In this document: positions 51,246 through 58,930 of the stretch, in pieces
How the letters are laid out: each line of letters begins with the position of its first letter
Numbering within the stretch: the first letter of the stretch is position 1
Assembly (NCBI RefSeq): GCF_003581585.1
Contig: NZ_QXIR01000004.1
Span: 117,032-181,031 of the forward strand
DNA: 64,000 bases
Reading direction: 5' to 3'
Source of the DNA: Bacillus salacetis
Lineage (GTDB): Bacteria; Bacillota; Bacilli; Bacillales; Bacillaceae_B
Program-made: the position numbers and the translations under genes
Notes under the pieces: generated by a model
Database searches by the model: none
What the model saw: only the letters and a program-made list of their open reading frames with translations
Told to the model about the DNA's origin: nothing

Positions 51246-51424
51246 AGACACCTGCCTTCTTTTTCGGAATTCTGCTGATGGTCATTTTCGGCGGAGGGTT
51301 TATGATCCGCTTTTTTCGCGATGGGGATTTTTATATAGCCGTGTTTACTGTGGGAGTCGCAGGCATCCTTTTAACGGCTATAAGCTTGTATCTTGCCAAA
51401 AAGCAAAGTCATATTGAAAACTGA
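51242..51424 (+). CDS. Small membrane protein (60 aa)
   Basis: Two hydrophobic helices (about 4-22 and 30-50) with a basic C-terminus (KKQSHIEN). Not recognised. Translationally coupled to the preceding small membrane protein, so the pair may form a complex. Fur box 2 lies about 100 bp upstream of the pair. Confidence 0.62.
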   Translation: MKTPAFFFGILLMVIFGGGFMIRFFRDGDFYIAVFTVGVAGILLTAISLYLAKKQSHIEN

Positions 51425-51434
51425 GAGGGGATTA

Positions 51435-51692
51435 TTGAAACCTGCTGGTCCTTTGAAACGTACTTACCTAATAAGGGGCATAGACAAATACTTTCTAGTC
51501 TGGGCGGATCACTCATTAAAGGGAAGATTCACTGGACAAGGAGCAGGAGAAATAAAGCCGGATTCCGTTTATCTTCCGTCTCATTTAGTTATTAAACTTA
51601 AAGGTACTCCTTTATATTATTTTGAGCACTTTGTACGGTTAAAGGAATCGTTTCCTTACAAGAAGAAGAAGGAGGATTTATGGAACGTATAA
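51435..51692 (+). CDS. Hypothetical protein (85 aa)
   Basis: Basic, soluble, about 85 residues; YLIRGIDKYFLVWADHSLKG suggests a small beta-rich fold. Family not recognised. TTG 51435 is preferred because GAGAGGGG ends 5 nt upstream. It overlaps the next kinase gene by 13 bp, so the two are translationally linked. Confidence 0.55.
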   Translation: MKPAGPLKRTYLIRGIDKYFLVWADHSLKGRFTGQGAGEIKPDSVYLPSHLVIKLKGTPLYYFEHFVRLKESFPYKKKKEDLWNV

Positions 51693-52615
51693 TACTTAGC
51701 CGGTTAAATGAATTATATTGCATGAATTTTACTCACATGGAAGCAGTCACTGATGAAATGTTCAAATGTTATAGTAAACAAGGCATCTATTTTGCAAGAA
51801 TGACAAACTACAAGACCTGCGAAGAACAACAGGAAGAAGTAGCATATACTGACTTTCTCTATGAACAAGGTTTTGGCACATCCAAGACAGTTTCTTCTCT
51901 AAACGGGAATGTGATTGAAAAAATAATTTTGGACAAGGAGGTTTTAGCCGTTCTATACAAGGCGGCTCCTGTTGTGCACCTGCCAAGAAAGGAATGGAAT
52001 GCAGGGGTTTTCAAGAGGCTCGGAGCTCAAATCGGAAAGCTGCACAACTTGTCCCGACAATTTGAAAAAGCCTATCCAATTCGGTATATCAATGACTGGC
52101 ATATGAATGATGAGTATTCTTTTTTTAAGTATATTCCGGAAGAAGAGCGGTCGATAAGGGATATTGCTGAAGAAGCAGTAAGTTCCGTGAAAAACCTCCC
52201 AAGGAATGATTCTGATTACGGTTTGCTCCATGGTGATATATGGCTGGGAAACGTTTTGATGGACAGCCGTTCGAATATGTCATTTATTGATTTTCAAGAC
52301 TGTGAGAAGCATTTTTATCTATATGACCTTGCTGTCCCCATTTACAGCGCGCTGGAATATTCCTATGCAGGTGGAGGCAATATTAAGGATTATGGGCGTG
52401 AGATTACGGCGGCTGTAATTGAAGGATATATGAAAGAGAAGGAAATTCCGGCAGAGATGTTAAAGCATCTACCCCTGTTCATGAAATTGAAACAGCTGTT
52501 CGAGTACAGCTTGATGCATATGTATCTGGATCCTGAATCGCTGACAGAAGACCAGATAAGAATCATGAACCTGCAGCGAATGAGGTTGGAATTCAATCAG
52601 CCGATTCTAGCTTAA
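51680..52615 (+). CDS. Aminoglycoside phosphotransferase-family kinase
   Basis: 311-residue cytoplasmic kinase-like enzyme (APH, PF01636). Catalytic loop is GLLHGDIWLGNVLMD and the metal-binding motif SFIDFQDCE; the N-lobe is divergent. AAGGAGG sits 5 nt before ATG 51680. The spread of the family means its acceptor cannot be named; DFQDCE with FYLYDLA is typical of homoserine/choline kinase-like members. A second APH-like protein lies at 15990. Confidence 0.83.
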   Translation: MERIILSRLNELYCMNFTHMEAVTDEMFKCYSKQGIYFARMTNYKTCEEQQEEVAYTDFLYEQGFGTSKTVSSLNGNVIEKIILDKEVLAVLYKAAPVVHLPRKEWNAGVFKRLGAQIGKLHNLSRQFEKAYPIRYINDWHMNDEYSFFKYIPEEERSIRDIAEEAVSSVKNLPRNDSDYGLLHGDIWLGNVLMDSRSNMSFIDFQDCEKHFYLYDLAVPIYSALEYSYAGGGNIKDYGREITAAVIEGYMKEKEIPAEMLKHLPLFMKLKQLFEYSLMHMYLDPESLTEDQIRIMNLQRMRLEFNQPILA

Positions 52616-52675
52616 TAACTTGAATTCTTGTAAAAAAACAAAGTCAAAAAGTAAACCATAAGCAAAGTAATAGGA

Positions 52676-52915
52676 GTGGTCGCGATTTTCTTTTCAGTAA
52701 TAAAAATATGCATAGCTGTAATTGTAATGGCATTTTCAACCTACAGCCTTATCTTCAACCGTACATCCGACTTTCAACCATATATGTTAGTTCTTCTGGG
52801 TATCTTGATGCTGATGCTCGGAATAGATGAAGTGAAGGGGAAGATCAATTTTTCTTCTATTCTTTACTTCTCGACTTCGGCGTTCCTTATGTTTGTTTTC
52901 TTTTATACTTTATAA
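52676..52915 (+). CDS. YczI/DUF3953-like small membrane protein
   Basis: 79 residues with three hydrophobic helices, resembling the YczI (DUF3953) family: YMLVLLGILMLMLGIDEVK followed by a short cytoplasmic loop. The start is odd: the only clear RBS (AGGAG at 52672-52676) overlaps GTG 52676, while 8 nt downstream of it is ATT 52685. Either the GTG is used with a poor RBS or a rare ATT start is used. Confidence 0.6.
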   Translation: MVAIFFSVIKICIAVIVMAFSTYSLIFNRTSDFQPYMLVLLGILMLMLGIDEVKGKINFSSILYFSTSAFLMFVFFYTL

Positions 52916-53015
52916 GATGGCTGAAATTTTCAACCTTTGGGATAAAAAAAATCTTTATCATAAGTATAAAAAAAGGGAAACTCCATATGGGAATTTCACC
53001 TGCCGTTCAATCATT

Positions 53016-53447
53016 CTAGAAAAATACGTTATTATAGGCATCATTCACCAGGTGGAAGTACCTTACCCAGATGAATATGGCTGCAGCTGCTGCAATAGCA
53101 TTCAAACCGAAAGTCCAGCGGAGGTATTTCTTCTTAATTTGGTTCTCCTTTAAGGCGTCACTGGCCAATACCCAGTATGATGCGATAAAAAACGCAGCCA
53201 AACCGAGACCAAAGAGAATCCAGGTGTTAAATGCTTTTACATGCTTATCTAACACAGAAAGGCTTTCCTGCTTATCGCTGACATCAGCCACATGCGTCAT
53301 TGGTCCGCTGAAACCATCATACATAACAAGCTGATTTTGTTCATTTACTTCAAACCTGACGAACTGAAAGTCGAGGATGGCATAAAGCGCGAGCAAGATC
53401 CCAAGACTGATGAAGAATGTCAATCCCCACGTACGTTTAGTTGACAT
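53016..53447 (-). CDS. Membrane protein, unrecognised
   Basis: 143 residues with three hydrophobic segments (about 9-27, 75-95, 112-130) and an outside domain between the first two. GGGAGTG precedes ATG 53447. Divergent from the second DUF2268-like lipoprotein gene. No family assigned. Confidence 0.65.
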   Translation of the reverse strand: MSTKRTWGLTFFISLGILLALYAILDFQFVRFEVNEQNQLVMYDGFSGPMTHVADVSDKQESLSVLDKHVKAFNTWILFGLGLAAFFIASYWVLASDALKENQIKKKYLRWTFGLNAIAAAAAIFIWVRYFHLVNDAYNNVFF

Positions 53448-53574
53448 GATCGATCACTCCCTTTCCAGATAGTGTTATCCTTATTATTCCAAACCTGGAG
53501 GATATGTCAATGGATTTTATGATAGAAAGAAAAACTGGTACGTTGATAGAATCCTGTTTATTAGGAGGTATGCA

Positions 53575-54564
53575 ATGAAACAGAAGCTGAGAACGATAGT
53601 GGGTTTGCTGCTGCTCCTGATGACGGCGGCTTGTTCTCACGAAGAGGAGGACCTGCCTTCCCAAAAGAAGGTGGAATTCGAGGAGGGCGGCCAGCAATTC
53701 ACGATTGTACCACTTTATGAAGAGTTCCTGGATTATTCAAAAAATGCAGAAGAGAATCCGGAGCTGAATAATAAGGGCGAACTCTTTACAAAAGTTATCC
53801 AGCCATTTCAAAGCTATATGAATGAAGAAGATGCCAGTTTGAGCGGCGGAATGGATTATACACCTTATTTTTATCCGACCAGGAAGGCAGAGGCTATAAA
53901 AGAAAATACAGCGGAACTTCTGGAACGCCAGGATGAAATCAATGAAATCATAAAGTCTGCCCTTGTAAAATCAGCCGGGAAATTATCCGGGGATAAAAAG
54001 ACGATTGTGGTAAGGCCTGCGGATCCTGACGACTCCAGTGTCTCCTCCTATTTGAATGGTGCGGGAGCAGTGACAATCAGTAAAGATGTCATCCTCCTTA
54101 TGCTGGCGCCTGAGTTCGAAAAAGAGATGCTGGAATATGTGGTCGCCCATGAATATCACCACTCCATTTTTCTCGAAGTGGATCCAAAAGGTGTGAATCT
54201 ATTAAACAGCATTGTTTTTGAAGGAAAGGCAGAATCCTTTGCTGTTTCTGTCTTCCCTGGTGTGGCTGCCCCTTGGACAGAGCCTATGGAACCTGAAGAA
54301 GAGAAAGCCGTCCTAGAATACCTAAGGAATAACAAGGATTCAACCAGCTCAGAGATTTATTTTGAATTCCAAGAAGGCAGTTTTAAGAAAGGAATTCCTA
54401 TGTGGGCGAATTACAAAATGGGCTTTAAGATTACTGAAAGCTTCCTGAAAAATCATCCGGAAGTGCCTGTTGGGGAATGGACCACCATGACCGGGGATGA
54501 AATAGTCCGGGGCAGCGATTACCCAGACCTTCTTGAAAACGAAATACAGTCCCGGGAGGAGTGA
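53575..54564 (+). CDS. DUF2268-like lipoprotein, predicted zinc metalloprotease (paralogue)
   Basis: 329-residue lipoprotein (lipobox MTAAC near residue 20) that mirrors the protein at 8427: an N-terminal QQFTIVPLYEEFLDY where the other has QTFHVIMLNKEIWEY, the HExxH motif HEYHH at 192-196, EGKAESFAVSVFPG after it, PWTEP, and KKGIPMWANYKMGFKI. Both paralogues conserve the zinc motif and the C-terminal block better than the middle. AGGAGG lies before ATG 53575. A small membrane-protein gene follows after 6 bp. Confidence 0.83.
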   Translation: MKQKLRTIVGLLLLLMTAACSHEEEDLPSQKKVEFEEGGQQFTIVPLYEEFLDYSKNAEENPELNNKGELFTKVIQPFQSYMNEEDASLSGGMDYTPYFYPTRKAEAIKENTAELLERQDEINEIIKSALVKSAGKLSGDKKTIVVRPADPDDSSVSSYLNGAGAVTISKDVILLMLAPEFEKEMLEYVVAHEYHHSIFLEVDPKGVNLLNSIVFEGKAESFAVSVFPGVAAPWTEPMEPEEEKAVLEYLRNNKDSTSSEIYFEFQEGSFKKGIPMWANYKMGFKITESFLKNHPEVPVGEWTTMTGDEIVRGSDYPDLLENEIQSREE

Positions 54565-54570
54565 TGAAGC

Positions 54571-54861
54571 ATGAAGGAAAAATTCAGCAAATCATCAGCT
54601 ATATCCAGCGTCATTTGTGCCTTAACCTTATTCCTTTCTTATGAGCTTGCCCCTGACAATCCAGAAGGAACCATAGTCATTATGTTACAGGTGCTTTTTT
54701 TTACGTCAATCATCACCGGCATCCTAAGCTTGATTTTCAGTATCATGGCACACAAACGTAAAGAATCTGGGTTCCTAAAGAACATTGCACCACTGATCCT
54801 GATTATGATCCTTTTGATCATTGCACTATCCATCGCAGGGATAATTGTTAGTTTTATGTAA
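54571..54861 (+). CDS. Small membrane protein after the DUF2268-like gene
   Basis: 96 residues with three hydrophobic segments (about 11-27, 36-58, 70-95). GGAGGAG precedes ATG 54571 and only 6 bp separate it from the lipoprotein gene, so they share an operon. Not recognised; possibly a partner of the protease. Confidence 0.65.
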   Translation: MKEKFSKSSAISSVICALTLFLSYELAPDNPEGTIVIMLQVLFFTSIITGILSLIFSIMAHKRKESGFLKNIAPLILIMILLIIALSIAGIIVSFM

Positions 54862-54933
54862 AGGCGGATAAGAATTGCGGCTATTTCCTGGAAGGCTTTG
54901 ATAGATTCAAATAAACCGCTTTTTTTAAATGAA

Positions 54934-55128
54934 GGCTGTTTTCGCATATCTTGTTGCTTTCGGAAAAATCCCAAGAGCCGGATTTTTCCCCTGTAGACAA
55001 AGTTTTTACTCTCGAAAAAGACGAGCAGCTCTTTTCTTTCCTTCTCACATGGGTTTTTCCGGCGTTATACCAGGATAGTAGTTGAAATTTATATTGAATA
55101 GCGATGGTCTGATGATTTACCAATAGCC
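54934..55128 (+). mobile_element. MITE copy I, right end eroded
   Basis: Left end GGCTGTTTTCGCATATC and all internal blocks are intact up to TATTGAATAGC at about 55102; the right terminal repeat is rewritten, with only a weak match ending in AGCC at 55128. The 8 bp before it are TAAATGAA, the same as the target duplication of copy H, but no matching copy follows on the right. Confidence 0.85.
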
Positions 55129-55181
55129 GCAAGTAGGGCGATGACTGCTTCCGGGACACTGAGAAAAGGAGATTATTAAAG

Positions 55182-55670
55182 ATGTTTGGATTCGTTAAAA
55201 AGCAAAAACTAGTGAAAGATGATTTGAAAGGAAGGGCAAGATTAATGTACGAGGACGTGTCCAAGGACCCTTGGGACCAGGAAAACCTGACGAAAAGGAA
55301 TTTGGATTACAGCCTGGAAAGCCTTAGGATAGTGGATGCGTATATTATGAGGTTAAAGAACAGGGAGTATGATAGTGACCTGCTGTATGACCACTTCCAA
55401 AACTTTGTTTCCCGCATCGGTGCTTATACTGGGGAAGTGATCAAAAGGAGGCTAGATCGGGATTTTCAATGGTATGAGGCTCAATCTGTGATTCGGCATA
55501 CATCCAATCATGCCGTAAAAGGACTTGAAAGAGAGAGCGAAACGGTCCTTTATTCGAAAGCAATGGATGAAGTGATTTCACCTTTGAGTACCGTTTCGCA
55601 ATTTTTAAAAGGGGATTCATACTACAAAAGCCTGCTTGCATTCGTTGAGGACATGGTGAATGGAAGGTAA
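55182..55670 (+). CDS. Hypothetical helical protein
   Basis: 162 residues, soluble, charged and helical; family not recognised. It starts with a basic stretch (MFGFVKKQKLVKDDLKGR) and contains FQWYEAQSVIRHTSNHAVKG. AAAGGAG precedes ATG 55182. No clear operon link; the DUF4256 gene follows after about 75 bp. Confidence 0.7.
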   Translation: MFGFVKKQKLVKDDLKGRARLMYEDVSKDPWDQENLTKRNLDYSLESLRIVDAYIMRLKNREYDSDLLYDHFQNFVSRIGAYTGEVIKRRLDRDFQWYEAQSVIRHTSNHAVKGLERESETVLYSKAMDEVISPLSTVSQFLKGDSYYKSLLAFVEDMVNGR

Positions 55671-55746
55671 GATCTCGGCTGACGCAAGTTATCAAAATGC
55701 CGAAAGTTCGTTATACTAAAAGTAATAATCGTAAGGGGGAATGAAG

Positions 55747-56325
55747 ATGACAAGCAGCCAGCAGATAAATGACAAGTCACTGTCTCCGGAACAGCGGGAA
55801 GACCTACTGAATGCATTAAAAACCCGGTTTGAGAAAAACATGCATCGGCATGAAGGGATGGAATGGGAGGACGTTCAGGCAAAACTGGAAGCAAGCGGCG
55901 GTAAATTATGGTCTTTAAGTGAAATGGAGAGGACGGGCGGTGAACCCGATGTTGTCCAGTATGACGAAAAGACGGGTGAGTACACTTATGTCGACTGTTC
56001 AGCAGAAAGCCCAAAAGGCCGCAGGAGTGTGTGCTATGATCGCGAAGCATTGGAATCAAGGAAGAAACATAAGCCGGAAACCAGCGCAGTCGATTTGGCG
56101 GTTTCAATGGGGATTGAGCTTTTGACAGAAGACCAATACCGCGAATTGCAAAAGCTGGAAGCCTTTGATAAAAAGACGTCCAGCTGGGTTCAGACTCCGG
56201 ATGACATCCGGGGACTTGGCGGAGCACTATTTTGCGACTACCGCTTCGGCAATGTTTTCGTCTATCATAATGGCGCAGATTCCTATTATGCTGCGAGGGG
56301 ATTCCGGGGTGCACTGAAGGTCTGA
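55747..56325 (+). CDS. DUF4256-family protein
   Basis: 192-residue soluble protein matching the DUF4256 family: an N-terminal helical part with RFEKNMHRHEGMEWEDVQA, then EMERTGGEPDVV, ECSAESPKGRRSVCYD-like (here DCSAESPKGRRSVCYD) and the C-terminal GGALFCDYRFGNVFVYHNGA. Function unknown. AAGGGGG lies 7 nt before ATG 55747; ATG 55741 abuts the RBS. A terminator follows. Confidence 0.85.
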   Translation: MTSSQQINDKSLSPEQREDLLNALKTRFEKNMHRHEGMEWEDVQAKLEASGGKLWSLSEMERTGGEPDVVQYDEKTGEYTYVDCSAESPKGRRSVCYDREALESRKKHKPETSAVDLAVSMGIELLTEDQYRELQKLEAFDKKTSSWVQTPDDIRGLGGALFCDYRFGNVFVYHNGADSYYAARGFRGALKV

Positions 56326-56344
56326 TCGTTTTAACAATGTTTGT

Positions 56345-56377
56345 GCTGGAGAAAAGTTCTCCAGCTTTTCTTTATAT
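56345..56377 (+). terminator. Rho-independent terminator
   Basis: GCTGGAGAA-AAG-TTCTCCAGC followed by TTTTCTTT, after the DUF4256 gene and 3 bp before MITE copy J. Confidence 0.9.
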
Positions 56378-56379
56378 AA

Positions 56380-56572
56380 GGCTGTTTTCACATATATTGT
56401 TGCTTTCGGAAAAATCCCAGGTGCCGGATTTATCCCCTGTATTCAGAGGTTTTTCTCTAGAAAAAAGAACGAGCAGCTCTTTTCTTTCCTGCTCACAGGG
56501 GTTTTAACGGGGATTTACCAGGATATTATTTAAAATTTATATTGAATAGCAACAAAGTTTTCGAAAAGAGCC
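56380..56572 (+). mobile_element. MITE copy J
   Basis: 193-bp full-length copy from GGCTGTTTTCACATA to TTTTCGAAAAGAGCC. The flanks TTATATAA (56372-56379) and TTATAAAA (56573-56580) match at 7 of 8 positions, a near-intact target duplication. Confidence 0.92.
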
Positions 56573-56600
56573 TTATAAAATCATAAAAAGGAGTAATGAG

Positions 56601-56963
56601 ATGAAAAATTTTATGGAATTAACGGTTGGGATCGGTCCAGCTGAGTCAGTGTCGTTAATTTTGGGGGATGCAGAAATGAAAGAATCCCTGGTTTTTCAGG
56701 ACTATAAAGTAGCCAATGGCGACGGAAAAGAGGAACAAGCCATCGCAATCCTGGTTTTTGAAAAATATTTTTTCAGGAACAATAGTTCCGCCTCCCTTAC
56801 GGTCACAGTCAGTAACTTTGAAGGCGAGACGACCATCAAATGCATATCCACTGGAAACGGCGCTGGAATCTTCAATATTGGATGGGGAGCTGGCAAGAGT
56901 TTCATGAAGCCGATCAGGAAAACCTTGGAGTCCCATATTCTGGAGGTTAAGGAAGATTCATAG
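56601..56963 (+). CDS. DUF6054-like small protein
   Basis: 120-residue soluble alpha+beta protein resembling the family I recall as DUF6054, with LVFEKYFFRNNSSASLTV and a C-terminal glycine-rich NGAGIFNIGWGAGKSFM. Function unknown. AAAGGAG precedes ATG 56601. The interrupted DUF3916 gene follows 24 bp after its stop. Confidence 0.65.
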   Translation: MKNFMELTVGIGPAESVSLILGDAEMKESLVFQDYKVANGDGKEEQAIAILVFEKYFFRNNSSASLTVTVSNFEGETTIKCISTGNGAGIFNIGWGAGKSFMKPIRKTLESHILEVKEDS

Positions 56964-56987
56964 ATTCATTAAAAAGGAGCCTAGTAA

Positions 56988-57491
56988 ATGCGTGTAAAGA
57001 AAATCAGGGGCCTAAAACGAAAAAAGAAGAAATTAATGGAACGAATTGTGCAGCATACGGAAGAGTTTCCTGATCATTTCATCAATAATCACTGGAATGC
57101 AGCTTTGCCGGCATCTCAGTGTTTCATTTCTTCTCCTAAAACACCTTTCAAAGTAAAGAAAGAATGCATTGAAACGATGATTAAAAGAGTGGAACATCTA
57201 ATTAGCATCAAGCCTCATTCAAATGAAGAACTGCGAGTGGTGGCAGCGATTGATCTGCCTGCAATGTGGAATTCACAAATGATCGTGTTTCAAGGCAGTA
57301 CATACTTTAATTGCTTCTTTGATAGGGATAGTGAGGATTAGAGGTGGATTCCTCTTTCAACTGACAGAGATTTTGAAAGAGAATGGCATGTCGATATTCC
57401 CCCGGTTTTGAATTGTAAAGGATATCTAGAATTGATTAAAGATGAAGGTGTTATATACGAAAGGGAAATATGGTTTATAGGTGAATTATAA
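56988..57491 (+). pseudogene. DUF3916 gene split by an in-frame TAG
   Basis: The first frame (MRVKKIRGLKRKKKK...) ends after 117 codons at TAG 57339-57341. The same frame then continues 49 codons (RWIPLSTDRDFEREWHVDIP ... GVIYEREIWFIGEL) to TAA 57489-57491. Together they make a protein of about 166 positions matching the whole DUF3916 family, whose members I recall ending in a WFIGEL-type motif. Replacing TAG by CAG would give a full product, so one C-to-T change explains the break. RBS AAAAGGAGCC before ATG 56988 is intact, so decay is recent. Confidence 0.83.
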
Positions 57492-57530
57492 TATTATTAT
57501 GTAAACATAAAAATGAAAGTGGGTCTTTCA

Positions 57531-58235
57531 ATGAAACACAAAGTGAAGTCGACTTTCAACAAGTTGGCAAGCATTTATGAGAATTCAATTGATACGGATG
57601 GCTTATATAATATCGAGTATGAAAGACCAGCGATGATGAACATGATATCAGAGGATTTACAGGAAAGAAAGGTACTCGATGCAGGCTGTGCAGCTGGATG
57701 GTATACTAAACAGCTAATCGACAGGGGAGCAGAAGTGACGGCGACGGATATCAGTCCGGAAATGGTGGACTCCGCGAAGAGGCGAACAGGGGATAAGGCA
57801 GAAATCTTGTGCATTGATTTGGATTCTGATCTTCCTTTTGAAGAGAACAGCTTTGATTTGATTGTAAGCTCACTGACTCTTCATTATATTAAAGATTGGA
57901 CAGGAGTCTTCAGTGAATTTCGAAGGATCCTTAAACCTGGAGGAGAATTCTTGTTTTCTGTACACCATCCCTTGACAGACCTAAGACTGTTGAAGGAACC
58001 TCACTATTTTTCAACCGAGTTGATTATAGACAAATGGAAAAAACAAGGCAGAATCCATGAAGTCCCATTTTACAGAAGGCCGCTTCATGACATCTTTAAT
58101 ATGACAATCAACTATTTTTCAATTGAAGAAGTTTTAGAACCAGAACCCACCGCTATGCTCAAACGGATCTCGCCCGAAAGCTATGATAAATTGATGACGG
58201 CCCCACAATTTTTGATAGTGAAAGCCAGAAGGTGA
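57531..58235 (+). CDS. Class I SAM-dependent methyltransferase
   Basis: 234-residue methyltransferase of the Methyltransf_11/UbiE-like type. SAM-binding motif I is VLDAGCAAGWYTKQL (about 48-62), followed by VTATDISPEMVDSAKRR and the post-II motif FDLIVSSLTLHYIKDW. ATG 57531 is preferred because AAGTGGG lies about 8 nt upstream; ATG 57513 has none. Substrate unknown. Confidence 0.88.
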   Translation: MKHKVKSTFNKLASIYENSIDTDGLYNIEYERPAMMNMISEDLQERKVLDAGCAAGWYTKQLIDRGAEVTATDISPEMVDSAKRRTGDKAEILCIDLDSDLPFEENSFDLIVSSLTLHYIKDWTGVFSEFRRILKPGGEFLFSVHHPLTDLRLLKEPHYFSTELIIDKWKKQGRIHEVPFYRRPLHDIFNMTINYFSIEEVLEPEPTAMLKRISPESYDKLMTAPQFLIVKARR

Positions 58236-58249
58236 AAGGCTGCAAAATA

Positions 58250-58277
58250 AAAAAACAGCAAGCCAGCTGTTTTTTTT
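58250..58277. terminator. Bidirectional terminator
   Basis: AAAAAACAGC / GCTGTTTTTT with a 6-nt loop and flanking A and T runs, between convergent genes. Confidence 0.92.
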
Positions 58278-58295
58278 AATGTATATTTATCATTT

Positions 58296-58544
58296 TTATG
58301 AATGTTTATCAGCCAGCCTATTGATGGCAGTAACCAATTCATCTGTATTTCCTTCAAATAAATGAAAGTTAAGAGAAGAACGGAGCTTCTCGGTTTGAAA
58401 TTTTTCATTTTTCTCCTGCTTGAACTCAGCAGACCAATGGATGGCAGGAATGGAAACAATGAAGCGGTTGTCTGGCGTCAGGAACAAGAAAACCTCTGCA
58501 GACTTATTGCCTGAAATTGTAATCTTTTCATATGAGGAAATCAT
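58296..58544 (-). CDS. Hypothetical protein (82 aa)
   Basis: Small soluble protein starting ISSYEKITISGNKSAEVF, with beta-strand-type sequence followed by a C-terminal helix (NTDELVTAINRLADKHS). Not recognised. ATG 58544 is chosen because a GATGGTGA element is near it and a sigma-A promoter lies about 45 bp upstream; upstream ATGs (58604, 58577) lie at or ahead of the predicted transcript start. Confidence 0.6.
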   Translation of the reverse strand: MISSYEKITISGNKSAEVFLFLTPDNRFIVSIPAIHWSAEFKQEKNEKFQTEKLRSSLNFHLFEGNTDELVTAINRLADKHS

Positions 58545-58585
58545 GTCGTCACCATCTTTCTTGAATATATCACTCATTTTAATAG

Positions 58586-58614
58586 AGTATACCATTATTT
58601 TCATCTGATTTAAA
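58586..58614 (-). promoter_or_regulatory. Sigma-A-type promoter
   Basis: On the minus strand TTTAAA (58609-58614), a 17-bp spacer and TATACT (58586-58591), upstream of the 82-aa protein gene. Confidence 0.5.
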
Positions 58615-58930
58615 GCGATAGACCGAGGGTTCCCAGAGTATTTCTCCTTAAATGAATACCGAAGAAAAGAATGAAAGTACAGTTATCGGCAATACATTCT
58701 GTGGAAAAATAAGGTTTCCAGGAAGTGAAGGGAAAAGTTTTTCTTCACTCCCGAAAAGTTCCTTGAAGTTGAATATTTTTAAATAACCTATTACAGTTGC
58801 GAGCGGATCCAAGGAATATAGTAATTTTTTCAGGCATCTTTAAATAGATATATAGTAATAAAAAAAGAGGTAATAGAAGGAGATTTATAGAAATCTTTGA
58901 ATGATTGAAAAGAGAAAAGGAGTCCAAAAT
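58615..58930. other. Intergenic region with a hairpin, no gene
   Basis: About 315 bp. GAAGTGAAGGGAAAA can pair with TTTTTCTTCACTC at 58721-58752, a long imperfect stem. AAAAGGAG at 58915-58922 is the RBS of the MraY-like gene. Nothing else recognised. Confidence 0.55.

Noticed and set aside
58745..58927. 60-residue minus-strand frame upstream of the MraY-like gene
   Set aside because: No RBS and it covers the leader and RBS of the MraY-like gene.
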